Origin: Marmoricola sp.
GTDB lineage: Bacteria; Actinomycetota; Actinomycetes; Propionibacteriales; Nocardioidaceae
Assembly (NCBI GenBank): GCA_030151765.1
Contig: JASLCW010000065.1
Span: 1-7,829 of the forward strand
Length of the DNA stretch: 7,829 bases
Direction: 5' to 3'
The notes beneath the pieces were generated by a model. That model saw only the letters and a program-made list of their open reading frames with translations, searched no databases and was not told the DNA's origin. Position numbers and translations under genes: made by a program. Positions 1-6,236 of the stretch are shown here, in pieces; positions within the stretch are counted from its first letter, which is position 1, and every line of letters starts with the position of its first letter.

Positions 1-245
1 ACTTCGCCAACTACCGCGAGTCGTGGGAGGCCAACCGCCTGATCGCCAAGGGCAAGATCCACCCGACGCTGTCGCGGACCTACACCCTCGACAACATCGG
101 TCAGGCCGCCCTGGACGTGCACAAGAACCTCCACCAGGGCAAGGTCGGCGTGCTCGCGCTGGCTCCCGAGGAGGGTCTGGGCGTGCTCGACCACGAGATG
201 CGCGCGAAGCACCTCGATTCGATCAATCGCTTCCGGGGTGTGTGA
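1..245 (+). CDS. ccrA: Crotonyl-CoA carboxylase/reductase, C-terminal 80 residues (5' end outside window)
   Basis: The reading frame enters at the window edge and stops at TGA 243-245, giving 80 residues. The tail is typical of crotonyl-CoA carboxylase/reductase: NRLIAKGKIHPTLSRTY, then a segment with HKNLHQGKVGVL, then APEEGLGV and the ending DSINRFRGV. The family catalyses NADPH-dependent reductive carboxylation of crotonyl-CoA to ethylmalonyl-CoA in the cytoplasm, for acetate assimilation or polyketide extender-unit supply. It is a medium-chain dehydrogenase/reductase of roughly 450 residues, so about one fifth is visible. The nucleotide- and CO2-binding residues lie upstream of the window and cannot be checked. 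The next gene starts about 106 nt downstream on the same strand. The family call rests on remembered resemblance of the C-terminus; a closely related MDR enzyme is the only realistic alternative. Confidence 0.9.
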   Translation, partial: FANYRESWEANRLIAKGKIHPTLSRTYTLDNIGQAALDVHKNLHQGKVGVLALAPEEGLGVLDHEMRAKHLDSINRFRGV

Positions 246-268
246 GCGGATCGGTTGACCCGATCAGC

Positions 269-280
269 GACACTGGTGTC
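269..280. promoter_or_regulatory. Short perfect inverted repeat GACAC-TG-GTGTC before a start codon
   Basis: Two 5-bp arms separated by TG end directly before ATG 281, in the 36-nt gap after the ccrA stop. A TTGACC at 255-260 resembles a -35 box, but no convincing -10 box follows at the right distance. The repeat could be a small operator or a chance palindrome. Confidence is low because 5-bp arms are common in GC-rich DNA. Confidence 0.25.
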
Positions 281-355
281 ATGAGCGAGCTTGCGAGCGA
301 AAAATTCAACACAGCCGAGCCCTCGCTGATGGTGCCGACGGAGGAGGCGCCATGA
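281..355 (+). CDS. Possible 24-codon leader ORF overlapping the next gene (ATGA)
   Basis: ATG 281 opens 24 codons, starting MSELASEK and ending VPTEEAP, with TGA at 353-355. The stop overlaps the ATG at 352 as ATGA, the arrangement used for translational coupling. No good Shine-Dalgarno site precedes ATG 281, although the Shine-Dalgarno of the following gene lies inside this ORF. The first ten bases, ATGAGCGAGC, also begin the next gene, so both peptides start with MSE. It could be a coupling leader peptide, the relic of a former start, or chance. No function can be inferred from the peptide. Confidence 0.25.
   Translation: MSELASEKFNTAEPSLMVPTEEAP
340..347 (+). promoter_or_regulatory. Ribosome binding site GGAGGAGG
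   Basis: A near-consensus Shine-Dalgarno run four bases before ATG 352 fixes the start of the coiled-coil gene. No competing in-frame start with a comparable site is seen upstream. Confidence 0.8.
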
Positions 356-1692
356 GCGAGCGGAGCAACGAGCAGGGCCTGTCCATCTTCGACGACGTCG
401 ACGACGAGGAGCCCACGCAAGTGCTCCCGCGCATCACCGCGGAGGTGGCCGACAAGGCGCCTGCACCGGCATCACCGCCGGTGTCGGAGGCGGCGTCGGC
501 GGTCAAGCCGGCCGCACCCGCCCCTGCATCGGCACCGTCGCGTGACGAGACGCCGACGGTGGCGATCCCCCGCGCGGCGCAGCCCGCTCAACCTGCCCGG
601 CCCGCCCAACCCGCGCAGCCGAGCCACCGTGCGGTCAACACCCCGGCCCCCCAGGGTGCGGCGGCTGCCTCCCCGGCCCGGCCCCAGGCCGGCGCCGGAG
701 CTCCGGCGCTGCCGCTGGTACGCCGCGGCGGCTATGACCGCGACTCCGTCGACGAGTACATCCGGGCGATGCAGGCGCGGCACGCCGAGCTCGACCAGCG
801 CGCGCGGGCGGCCGAGGACAAGCACGGCGCGGCGAAGGCCGAGATCGAGCGGCTGACGACGCAGCTCGCCGAGCACGAGCGGCCGTCGTACGCCGGACTC
901 GGCGGTCGGGCCAGCGAACTGCTGCGCCTCGCGGAGGAGCAGGCCGAGACGGTCCTCGGCGAGGCCCGCAACCAGGCCGAACAGATCGTCCGCCAGGCGA
1001 CCCGCGACGGCGACGCGATCCGGTCACGCGCGGAGAGCGAGGCCGAGGACATGCGCGGGGTCCAGATGCGTGAGCTCGACGAGCACCGCGGCCGCGTCCT
1101 GGCCGAGGTCGAGAGCCATCGCAGCCGGGCCCAGGCCGAAGCCGAGGAGACCCTCGGCGCGGCCCAGCGCCAGGCCGACCAGCACCGACTCGCGGCCGAG
1201 CAGGAGACCAACGCGCTGCGTGGCTCGGCCACCCGCGAGGCCGAGCAGGCACGAGCCTCCGCGGACCGTGAGGTCGCCGAGGCACGCCGGCTGCTGGCCC
1301 TGGAGAAGGAGCGACTGACCCGCGAGGCGGCCGAGCACCACTCCACGGCGATGGCCGAGACCGAGCGCCTGGTGCGCGAGGCCGAGGAGCGCGCGACCAA
1401 GGCCGAGGAGCGCGCCGGCGTCGCGATCGCCGCCGCCAAGGAGGCGCAGCAGTCCGCCACCACGGAGGCGCAGTCGATCCTCAGCCGGGCCCGCCGCGAA
1501 GCCGAGCAGGTGGTCAACGCCGCGACCAAGCAGGCCGAGAGCATCCGCAACACCGGCCACGCCGACACCGAACGCGAGCTGAGCAGCCTCAAGGCCGAGG
1601 TGGACCGGCTCACCAAGCGTCGCGACGCGATCACCGCCCAGCTGGGCGCGCTGCGTGACGTGGTGGCCGGCTTCGGCGACGACGAGAGCTGA
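352..1692 (+). CDS. DivIVA-like coiled-coil protein of the Scy/FilP type
   Basis: This 446-aa cytoplasmic protein is largely coiled coil. Residues 11-30 are acidic. Residues 36-118 are an Ala/Pro linker that includes repeats of the form PAQPA. Residues 122-176 carry a DivIVA-like segment (LVRRGGYDRDSVDEYI) followed by the first coil. Residues 177-184 (RPSYAGLG) open a long coiled coil running to the C-terminus, rich in A-E-A and Arg/Glu heptads. The PSYAGLG hinge and following LLRLAEEQAE are familiar from Scy/FilP proteins, often annotated 'cellulose-binding protein', which organise polar growth with DivIVA. Known Streptomyces Scy is far longer and FilP shorter, so this is an intermediate-length relative. 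A strong RBS fixes the start. Assignment to the coiled-coil family is firm; the exact role is inferred. The position next to a C4-metabolism gene looks like core genome. Confidence 0.85.
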   Translation: MSERSNEQGLSIFDDVDDEEPTQVLPRITAEVADKAPAPASPPVSEAASAVKPAAPAPASAPSRDETPTVAIPRAAQPAQPARPAQPAQPSHRAVNTPAPQGAAAASPARPQAGAGAPALPLVRRGGYDRDSVDEYIRAMQARHAELDQRARAAEDKHGAAKAEIERLTTQLAEHERPSYAGLGGRASELLRLAEEQAETVLGEARNQAEQIVRQATRDGDAIRSRAESEAEDMRGVQMRELDEHRGRVLAEVESHRSRAQAEAEETLGAAQRQADQHRLAAEQETNALRGSATREAEQARASADREVAEARRLLALEKERLTREAAEHHSTAMAETERLVREAEERATKAEERAGVAIAAAKEAQQSATTEAQSILSRARREAEQVVNAATKQAESIRNTGHADTERELSSLKAEVDRLTKRRDAITAQLGALRDVVAGFGDDES

Positions 1693-1701
1693 CCGAGCAT
1701 T

Positions 1702-1747
1702 GTCGAGTGCCTGAGGACGCGCCATGGCGCGACCTCAGGCACTCGAC
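1702..1747. terminator. 46-bp near-perfect palindrome between convergent genes
   Basis: Arms GTCGAGTGCCTGAGG (1702-1716) and CCTCAGGCACTCGAC (1733-1747) are exact complements. The core CGCGCCATGGCGCG (1718-1731) is itself palindromic; only the A/A pair at 1717/1732 fails to match. It lies 9 nt after the coiled-coil stop and 4 nt beyond the end of the minus-strand esterase gene, so it probably terminates both transcripts. There is no long T tract, which is common for actinobacterial terminators. A near-identical copy lies at 2671-2712, so it may also be a dispersed palindromic repeat. Confidence 0.7.
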
Positions 1748-1751
1748 CTTG

Positions 1752-2653
1752 TTAGTCGGCCGTCAGGGACAGGTCGTCGACCTGGACCGTGGTGTTGTTG
1801 CCGGTGTTCAGGTGCACGGTCAACTTGGCGTAGCCGGACAGGCTGCCGAACTTCTGCTCGCCGATCACCTTGCCGCCGAGATTCCGTACGCCCAAGTAGC
1901 CGTCGGTGTTGTCAGCCGAGGTCCGCACCCATCCGGTCAGGGTGTAGTTCGTGTTCGGCGCCACGGTGGCGGTCTGCTCGATGTCATTCCAACCGGCGTT
2001 GTTGCGCACCCAGCCGTTGCCGCTGCCGGTGTGGGCATTGCCCAGCCCGTGCTCGACACCGCACTGTGCGGTGCATCCCCACGCGCCCATCCCGGCGTCC
2101 TCGAAGCCCGCGTCGGCGACGGCATTGCCGGCCGGCACCGTCGGCGGGAAGTCCGGGTGGCTCAGCATCGAGAGGCCCGCCACCGCCCGGCCGGAGCGGT
2201 CGGCGACGGTGTGCAGGTTGGCATCAATCCACGGGACCAGCTGGTTCAGATGGAAGGTCTCCCAGTTCTGCGGGCAGATCGAGGCGCAGCTCTGCCAGTT
2301 GAGGAACCAGCCCTTGAGGCCGCCGTCGGGAATCACCGTGATCATCGGATAGGGATCGGTGATCGCGCCCGCCTGGCCGGGCGCGTCGGTCCATGACGAC
2401 GGCCCGGCCAGGGCGCCGTGGAAGAGATAGAGCACCGGATAGCGCGCGGCGGGGTGGTCGTCGTACCCCTCGGGCAGCACGATCCTGATCTCGTGCTGGC
2501 CCGAGACGGCCGTGGTGGTGACCTGCAGGTCCACCTCGCGGCCATGCGTCGTCTGGCCGACGACACTGATGCCGTGGCCGGTGGCGGGGCTATCAGGAAG
2601 GCCGCCGGCAGCGCGAGTGCTGCCGCCGACAGGGCGAGGCTGAATCTGGACAC
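1752..2653 (-). pseudogene. Broken secreted esterase (antigen 85/esterase D-like) with C-terminal carbohydrate-binding-like module
   Basis: The likely start is GTG 2653, seven bases after GAGGAGAG. It encodes a clear signal peptide (VSRFSLALSAAALALPAAF, cleavage near ATA-S). The catalytic domain lies in another frame from about 2575 onward, so one base is missing or two are extra near 2575-2590. In that frame the family's first half is recognisable: VLPEGYDD, YPVLYLFHG, VIPDGG, PWID and the nucleophile elbow GLSM (2166-2177). The elbow should continue with GG and about 100-150 residues carrying the acid and His. Instead LSHPDFPPTVP follows, then the module (about 2135-1755) starting ADAGFEDAG and ending VDDLSLTAD. 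The serine remains but the rest of the fold is gone. An open frame to an ATG at 2693 exists, but that start lies inside a palindrome and lacks a signal peptide. A sequencing error could explain the frameshift, not the missing half domain. Confidence 0.75.
1882..1964. repeat. 83-bp tract shared with 6412-6494 (copy 1)
   Basis: Part of the C-terminal module coding sequence. About 79 of 83 positions match the tract at 6412-6494, including 32 identical bases in a row at its right end (1933-1964). Three of the four mismatches alter little or nothing in the protein. Flanking parts of the same module are clearly more diverged, so conservation here is local. Confidence 0.85.
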
Positions 2654-2670
2654 GCGAAATCTCTCCTCGG

Positions 2671-2712
2671 TCGAGTGCCTGAGGACGCGCCATGACGCGC
2701 CCTCAGGCACTC
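2671..2712. terminator. Second copy of the palindrome, after the adhesin-like gene
   Basis: Arms GAGTGCCTGAGG (2673-2684) and CCTCAGGCACTC (2701-2712) enclose a 16-nt core that can form a further CGCG/CGCG stem. Over 2671-2712 it differs from the copy at 1703-1744 at only two positions, in the same orientation. It begins 18 nt beyond the minus-strand stop at 2730 and ends 18 nt before the esterase GTG, so it probably terminates the adhesin-like gene's transcript. As with copy 1, no T tract follows. Confidence 0.65.
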
Positions 2713-2729
2713 ACCGGGTGTTCAGCTGG

Positions 2730-5228
2730 TCAGGCCTTGAACTTCTTGATTGTGGTGCTGCCCGTGACGCTGCCGTTGCCGGCGTACTTCACGGTTGCCT
2801 TGTACTTCCCCTTCTTGAGCTTCTTGACGGTGACGGTGGCCTTGCCGTTGGCGTTGACCGTGGCCCGGACCGTCTTCCTGGTCTTGCCCTTGAGGGTGAT
2901 GGTCACCGTGCCCTTCGGCGAGACGCCGGAGGCCGTCTTGACGGTGATGGTGAGCTTCACCTTCTTGGCCGACTTCTTCACTGCCGCAGACACCCTGCTG
3001 GATGCCTTGGTGACCTTCACGTTCACCGCGGCAGCGGTCGACGGGTCGGTCGTGTCGTCACCGGCGTAGGACGCCGTCACCGGGTGGTTGCCCACGGCCA
3101 GGGCCGGCAGTCGCCAGGTGGCCTTGCCATTGCTCAGCGCCACCGTCTTGGTGATGCTGCCGCTCTTGAAGGTGACATTGCCGGTGGGGGTGCCGCCGGT
3201 CTTGGTGACGGTGGCCGTGACGGTGCGCGCCGTACCGATCGCCGCCGTTGCCGGGCTGACGCTCAGCTTCGTGGTCGACGCCACCGTGGTGACGGGCGCC
3301 GCCGCGACCGTGATCGACAGATCCTGGCTCGCCGTGGCCGGCGTGCCCTGGTTGTCGGTCGCGGTCACGGTGAAGGAGCTCTTCCCGGGCGTCCCACTCG
3401 GCGTACCGGTGATCTTCCCGGTCGAGCCGTCGAGCGACAGTCCGTCGGGCAGCGAGCCCGAGGTCACCGCCCAGGTGTAGGGCCCCGTGCCACCCGCAGC
3501 AGCCAGGGTCTGGTCATAGGCCGACCCCACCGTCGCGTCCGGCAACGACGCAGTCGTCACCGCGAGCACACCCGGTGCGACCGTGATCGACAGGTCCGCC
3601 GTCGCCGACGTGCCGACACTGTCGGTCGCGGTCACCGTGAAGGAGCTCTTCCCCGGCGCACCTGAGGGCGTACCGGTGATCGCACCCGTCGATGCGTCCA
3701 GCGACAGACCCGCCGGCAGCGTGCCGTCGCTGATCGACCACGTGTACGGCGCCGTGCCACCTGAAGCGGCCAGGGTCTGGTCATAAGCCGACCCCACCGT
3801 CGCGTCGGGCAACGAGGTCGTCGTCACCGTGAGCGGACCCGGCCTGACCATGATCGACAGGTCCGCGGTCGCCGTAGCCGCAGGTGAGGCGCTGTCGGTC
3901 GCGGTCACGGTGAAGGAGCTCTTCCCCGGCGCACCGCTCGGCGTACCGCTGATCACCCCGGTCGAGGCATCCAGCGACAATCCGGCCGGCAACGACCCGG
4001 TGGTCACCGACCAGCTGTACGGTGCCGTGCCACCCACGGCGGACAGAGTCTGCGAGTACGCCGACCCCGTGAACGCCAAGGGCAGCGTTCTCGTGGCCAC
4101 ACTCAGCGCTGGGGCTCCCTCGATAAGCACCTCATGACTGTTCAGGCCGCCGACGAGCGAGATGATCTGCTTGCCGGCCACCGCCGCCGCGGTGGAATAG
4201 CCCGATCGCGTCGCGGTCCACCAGTAGAGCTCGTTGGCGTCGGTGCGAACCATGTAGGACTCGCCGGCCATGGATGCTTCGACGATCTTTCCCTGCAGGG
4301 CGGGATCGGGGGCATGGGAGGAGAATCTCAGCGTCGAATCCACCTCGGTACCGTCACTTATCTGCCAGGAATAGACCGCCCCGCTCGCGGTGGTCGCGAC
4401 CGCGTCGCCCGCGCCGTTCGAGGACCCCTTGACGTCGACCAGAGGGTCGGCCAAGGGCTCCGTCAGCGGATCTCCCGAAGCGGTACGCCCGGCCACAGCC
4501 GCGATCTTCGGCACTCGCACCACCCCTTGGGCATCACTGGGGTCAGGGTTCCAGTCCAGCGCACCGCCGTTCTCCAGCCGCAGCACGAGGTTTCCATTGG
4601 TGTCCGCGGAATCGATCTGCACGACCTTCTCCGGCAGGGTGGCGGCGTCGAGGACCCGGTAGCCGAAGGTTGTGTCCAGCACTCCGACCCTGCCGTCGTC
4701 CAACAGAATCCCGAGCACGCCCCGGCCGGCAGCGACCTGGGTGGCCGTGGCCGGTGCACCGCTGCCACCGAGCGCCGCCGCACTGGTCAGGCCGGCATCG
4801 TCGAACTTCTGAACCATGGAGGTGGCGGTGTCCGACCCGGCGGTGCCGTCTCCGCCCCAGATGTAGGGGAGCCCGTCCGCGGTCACTACCGCGAGGAAGG
4901 CAATCGCGGCAGAACTGCCGGAATTGCTGAGCGACACGATCTTCTTGCCCTGCACGCCCGCAGGGAAGGCATCGAGCGCAGCGTTGGTGCCGGCAATTCG
5001 CTGCAGAGTACCGTCGTCGGAACGGATCCCGAACAGGTCGGTGTTGCTTCGTGGGCTCACCGCGGTCCAGGACCCCGTGAAGATCTGGCCGGCTACTCCC
5101 CCGGACATCTGAACGACCGATCCCGCCGGCACCGGCTCGGTGGCCACGGATGGTGGCGCCGCCACGACCAGGGCGCCGGCCAGTAGGCCCAGCACCCCCG
5201 TCAGGGCCGTTAACATCTTTGTTCGCAC
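2730..5228 (-). CDS. Large secreted adhesin-like protein: RCC1-like propeller, three putative-Ig repeats, basic C-terminus
   Basis: GTG 5228 is preferred because AGGAAG lies 8 nt upstream; an in-frame GTG at 5237 touches that site and ATG 5216 is too distant. Residue numbers here count from 5237 (835 aa; 832 from 5228). Residues 1-33 are a Sec signal peptide. Residues about 40-375 hold RCC1/BLIP-II-like propeller units (DGLPYIWGGDG, GAVYSWQ, ELYWWTA, each preceded by IVSL/VDVK-like strands). Residues 377-464, 467-553 and 557-644 are three putative-Ig (He_PIG) domains with GTAPYSW, LPAGLSLD and GTPSG motifs. Residues 653-743 are another Ig-like domain. Residues 744-835 are Ig-like with 22 Lys and no Asp or Glu. 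No LPXTG motif or membrane anchor is present. It is probably exported and held at the wall or released. The domain order suggests binding rather than catalysis; the ligand is unknown. Confidence 0.85.
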   Translation of the reverse strand: MRTKMLTALTGVLGLLAGALVVAAPPSVATEPVPAGSVVQMSGGVAGQIFTGSWTAVSPRSNTDLFGIRSDDGTLQRIAGTNAALDAFPAGVQGKKIVSLSNSGSSAAIAFLAVVTADGLPYIWGGDGTAGSDTATSMVQKFDDAGLTSAAALGGSGAPATATQVAAGRGVLGILLDDGRVGVLDTTFGYRVLDAATLPEKVVQIDSADTNGNLVLRLENGGALDWNPDPSDAQGVVRVPKIAAVAGRTASGDPLTEPLADPLVDVKGSSNGAGDAVATTASGAVYSWQISDGTEVDSTLRFSSHAPDPALQGKIVEASMAGESYMVRTDANELYWWTATRSGYSTAAAVAGKQIISLVGGLNSHEVLIEGAPALSVATRTLPLAFTGSAYSQTLSAVGGTAPYSWSVTTGSLPAGLSLDASTGVISGTPSGAPGKSSFTVTATDSASPAATATADLSIMVRPGPLTVTTTSLPDATVGSAYDQTLAASGGTAPYTWSISDGTLPAGLSLDASTGAITGTPSGAPGKSSFTVTATDSVGTSATADLSITVAPGVLAVTTASLPDATVGSAYDQTLAAAGGTGPYTWAVTSGSLPDGLSLDGSTGKITGTPSGTPGKSSFTVTATDNQGTPATASQDLSITVAAAPVTTVASTTKLSVSPATAAIGTARTVTATVTKTGGTPTGNVTFKSGSITKTVALSNGKATWRLPALAVGNHPVTASYAGDDTTDPSTAAAVNVKVTKASSRVSAAVKKSAKKVKLTITVKTASGVSPKGTVTITLKGKTRKTVRATVNANGKATVTVKKLKKGKYKATVKYAGNGSVTGSTTIKKFKA
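3306..4109. repeat. Three tandem coding repeats (putative-Ig domains), about 267-273 bp each
   Basis: The same landmark, GTCGGTCGCGGTCAC, starts at 3354, 3621 and 3894, so the unit lengths are 267 and 273 bp. The following GTGAAGGAGCTCTTCCC is identical in all three. Such DNA-level likeness suggests recent intragenic duplication or ongoing homogenisation, so copy number may vary between strains. Confidence 0.8.
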
Positions 5229-5361
5229 TGCAGTCACTTCCTCAATTCAAGGTGATGGAACATTCCCGAGTTCTTCTTCAGAGCTCGTCGCACGAACAGT
5301 CACGACGATGGTCTGGACCTCCCGCGATCACGTCCTCTCCTGTCCCACGGACGCCCTCAGC

Positions 5362-6135
5362 TCAGTGGGTGGCCGGGTGGTAGATCGAGACCTTGGTCGG
5401 CCAGTTGACGTCGTAGCCGGTCGTCGGAAGGCCGGCGATCCTGTTGACCCGCCCGGGCAGCTGCCCCGGGCAGAACTTGTCCTTGTTGGCCACCTGTCCG
5501 GCGTCGACCTTGCCGGTGATGGTCGTGTTCCCGGTGTACGGCGGCGTCAGCAGCGGTCCGGTCACGGTGCTGTGCACCGTGCCGGTGAAGGGCACCTGAC
5601 AGGCCAGGCCGAAACCGCCCGCCGATCCCCTGACCTTCAGGTTCAGGTCCATCTTGAGACCCCCCGACGAGTCGTCACACCTGACATAGCTGGCCATCGG
5701 GGTCGCGGTGACCTCTACCGGGATGTCGATCGGGCTGCCCGGGATCACGGTCAGCTGCGCCTTGAGCCCGTTGGTGACCACGCCGTCAGCGGGGATGACC
5801 AGCTCGCCCTGGATGCCGGCGCAGTTGCTGCCGGGGGTTGCATTGACCACCCGGATCACCCCGCACACCGAGACGTCCATGTCGGTGACCTTCATCCGGT
5901 CGCCGGTGACAGTGCCGCCGGTGACCCGGGCGACGAAGCCGTACTCCGTCGGCGGCGGGTTGGGATTGGGCACGCAATCGGCCGGCAGCTTCACCGCGGC
6001 CGGGGCGACTGTGGCAACGCGGGGCGCCGCCGAGCCGGACAGCATCGTTGCGGCGATGATCGCCGCCACCACCACGGGCACCGCGCGCCACCACGTACGC
6101 CGTCGTACGGCGATCGGTCGATCCTGTCTCGTCAT
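5362..6135 (-). CDS. Secreted six-cysteine protein of unknown function
   Basis: ATG 6135 begins 257 codons. The frame is open further upstream, but that extension is low-complexity and passes through a terminator-like hairpin, while MTRQDRPIAVRRRTWW followed by a hydrophobic stretch is a proper signal peptide. A GATGAGGG run 7-14 nt upstream can act as the ribosome binding site. The mature part has six cysteines, in LPADC, SVCGV, SNCAG, YVRCDD, LACQV and FCPGQ contexts, enough for three disulfides. It is rich in Val, Thr, Gly and Pro, suggesting beta structure. No catalytic motif, anchor or repeat is visible, and I do not recognise the family. It is flanked by two other secreted-protein genes on the same strand, so a surface or extracellular role is likely. 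Confidence 0.75.
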   Translation of the reverse strand: MTRQDRPIAVRRRTWWRAVPVVVAAIIAATMLSGSAAPRVATVAPAAVKLPADCVPNPNPPPTEYGFVARVTGGTVTGDRMKVTDMDVSVCGVIRVVNATPGSNCAGIQGELVIPADGVVTNGLKAQLTVIPGSPIDIPVEVTATPMASYVRCDDSSGGLKMDLNLKVRGSAGGFGLACQVPFTGTVHSTVTGPLLTPPYTGNTTITGKVDAGQVANKDKFCPGQLPGRVNRIAGLPTTGYDVNWPTKVSIYHPATH

Positions 6136-6194
6136 GGTGCTGCCCTCATCCTTTGCTGGCGTCGTGGCTGTCACGGGTAGATGGACCGCTGGGA

Positions 6195-6232
6195 TCCGGG
6201 ACCGGCGGCGAGGTGTTCGCACCGGTCCCGGA
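6195..6232 (-). terminator. 11-bp hairpin after the module-bearing secreted protein gene
   Basis: Arms TCCGGGACCGG (6195-6205) and CCGGTCCCGGA (6222-6232) match perfectly around a 16-nt loop that contains a further GCGA/TCGC pairing. It starts 4 nt past the minus-strand stop at 6237, the expected position for a terminator. It would largely isolate the gene upstream from the six-cysteine gene starting at 6135. There is no T tract. Confidence 0.7.
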
Positions 6233-6236
6233 GGCC

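Noticed and set aside
732..1742. Minus-strand ORFs opposite the coiled-coil gene
   Set aside because: Ser/Ala/Arg-rich antisense of a Glu/Ala/Arg coiled coil, a standard GC-rich artefact.
1707..2396. Plus-strand ORFs of about 190-230 codons opposite the esterase pseudogene
   Set aside because: They start within the palindrome, and the opposite strand shows recognisable esterase and module motifs; these are antisense shadows of high-GC coding DNA.
2570..2595. Programmed ribosomal frameshift joining signal peptide and esterase
   Set aside because: No slippery heptamer or strong downstream structure was recognised, and the catalytic domain is already incomplete; mutation or sequence error is simpler.
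2342..2710. ORF starting MPEGASW at 2710, and the start MARPQALD at 2693 of the other frame
   Set aside because: Both starts use the CATG or CAT inside the palindrome. Similar peptides arise at the other palindrome copy, so they are repeat translations. The signal peptide with a good RBS starts at GTG 2653.
1702..2712. Insertion sequence or composite mobile element bounded by the palindromes
   Set aside because: No transposase lies between them, no target-site duplication was seen, and each palindrome sits exactly at a gene end, so a terminator explains them at least as well.
2418..3665. 415-codon plus-strand ORF, and long plus-strand ORFs at 4134-5186, 5140-6180 and 6153-7613
   Set aside because: Low-complexity Arg/Gly/His/Asp-rich products with no motif, opposite genes with signal peptides and known domains; no Shine-Dalgarno support.
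3306..4109. CRISPR-like spaced repeats
   Set aside because: The period is about 270 bp and the repeats are in-frame protein domains, not short repeats with unique spacers.
5243..5361. Terminator between the six-cysteine gene and the adhesin-like gene
   Set aside because: Only a 6-bp TCGTCG/CGACGA inverted repeat with a 12-nt loop was found (5285-5308), too weak to list.
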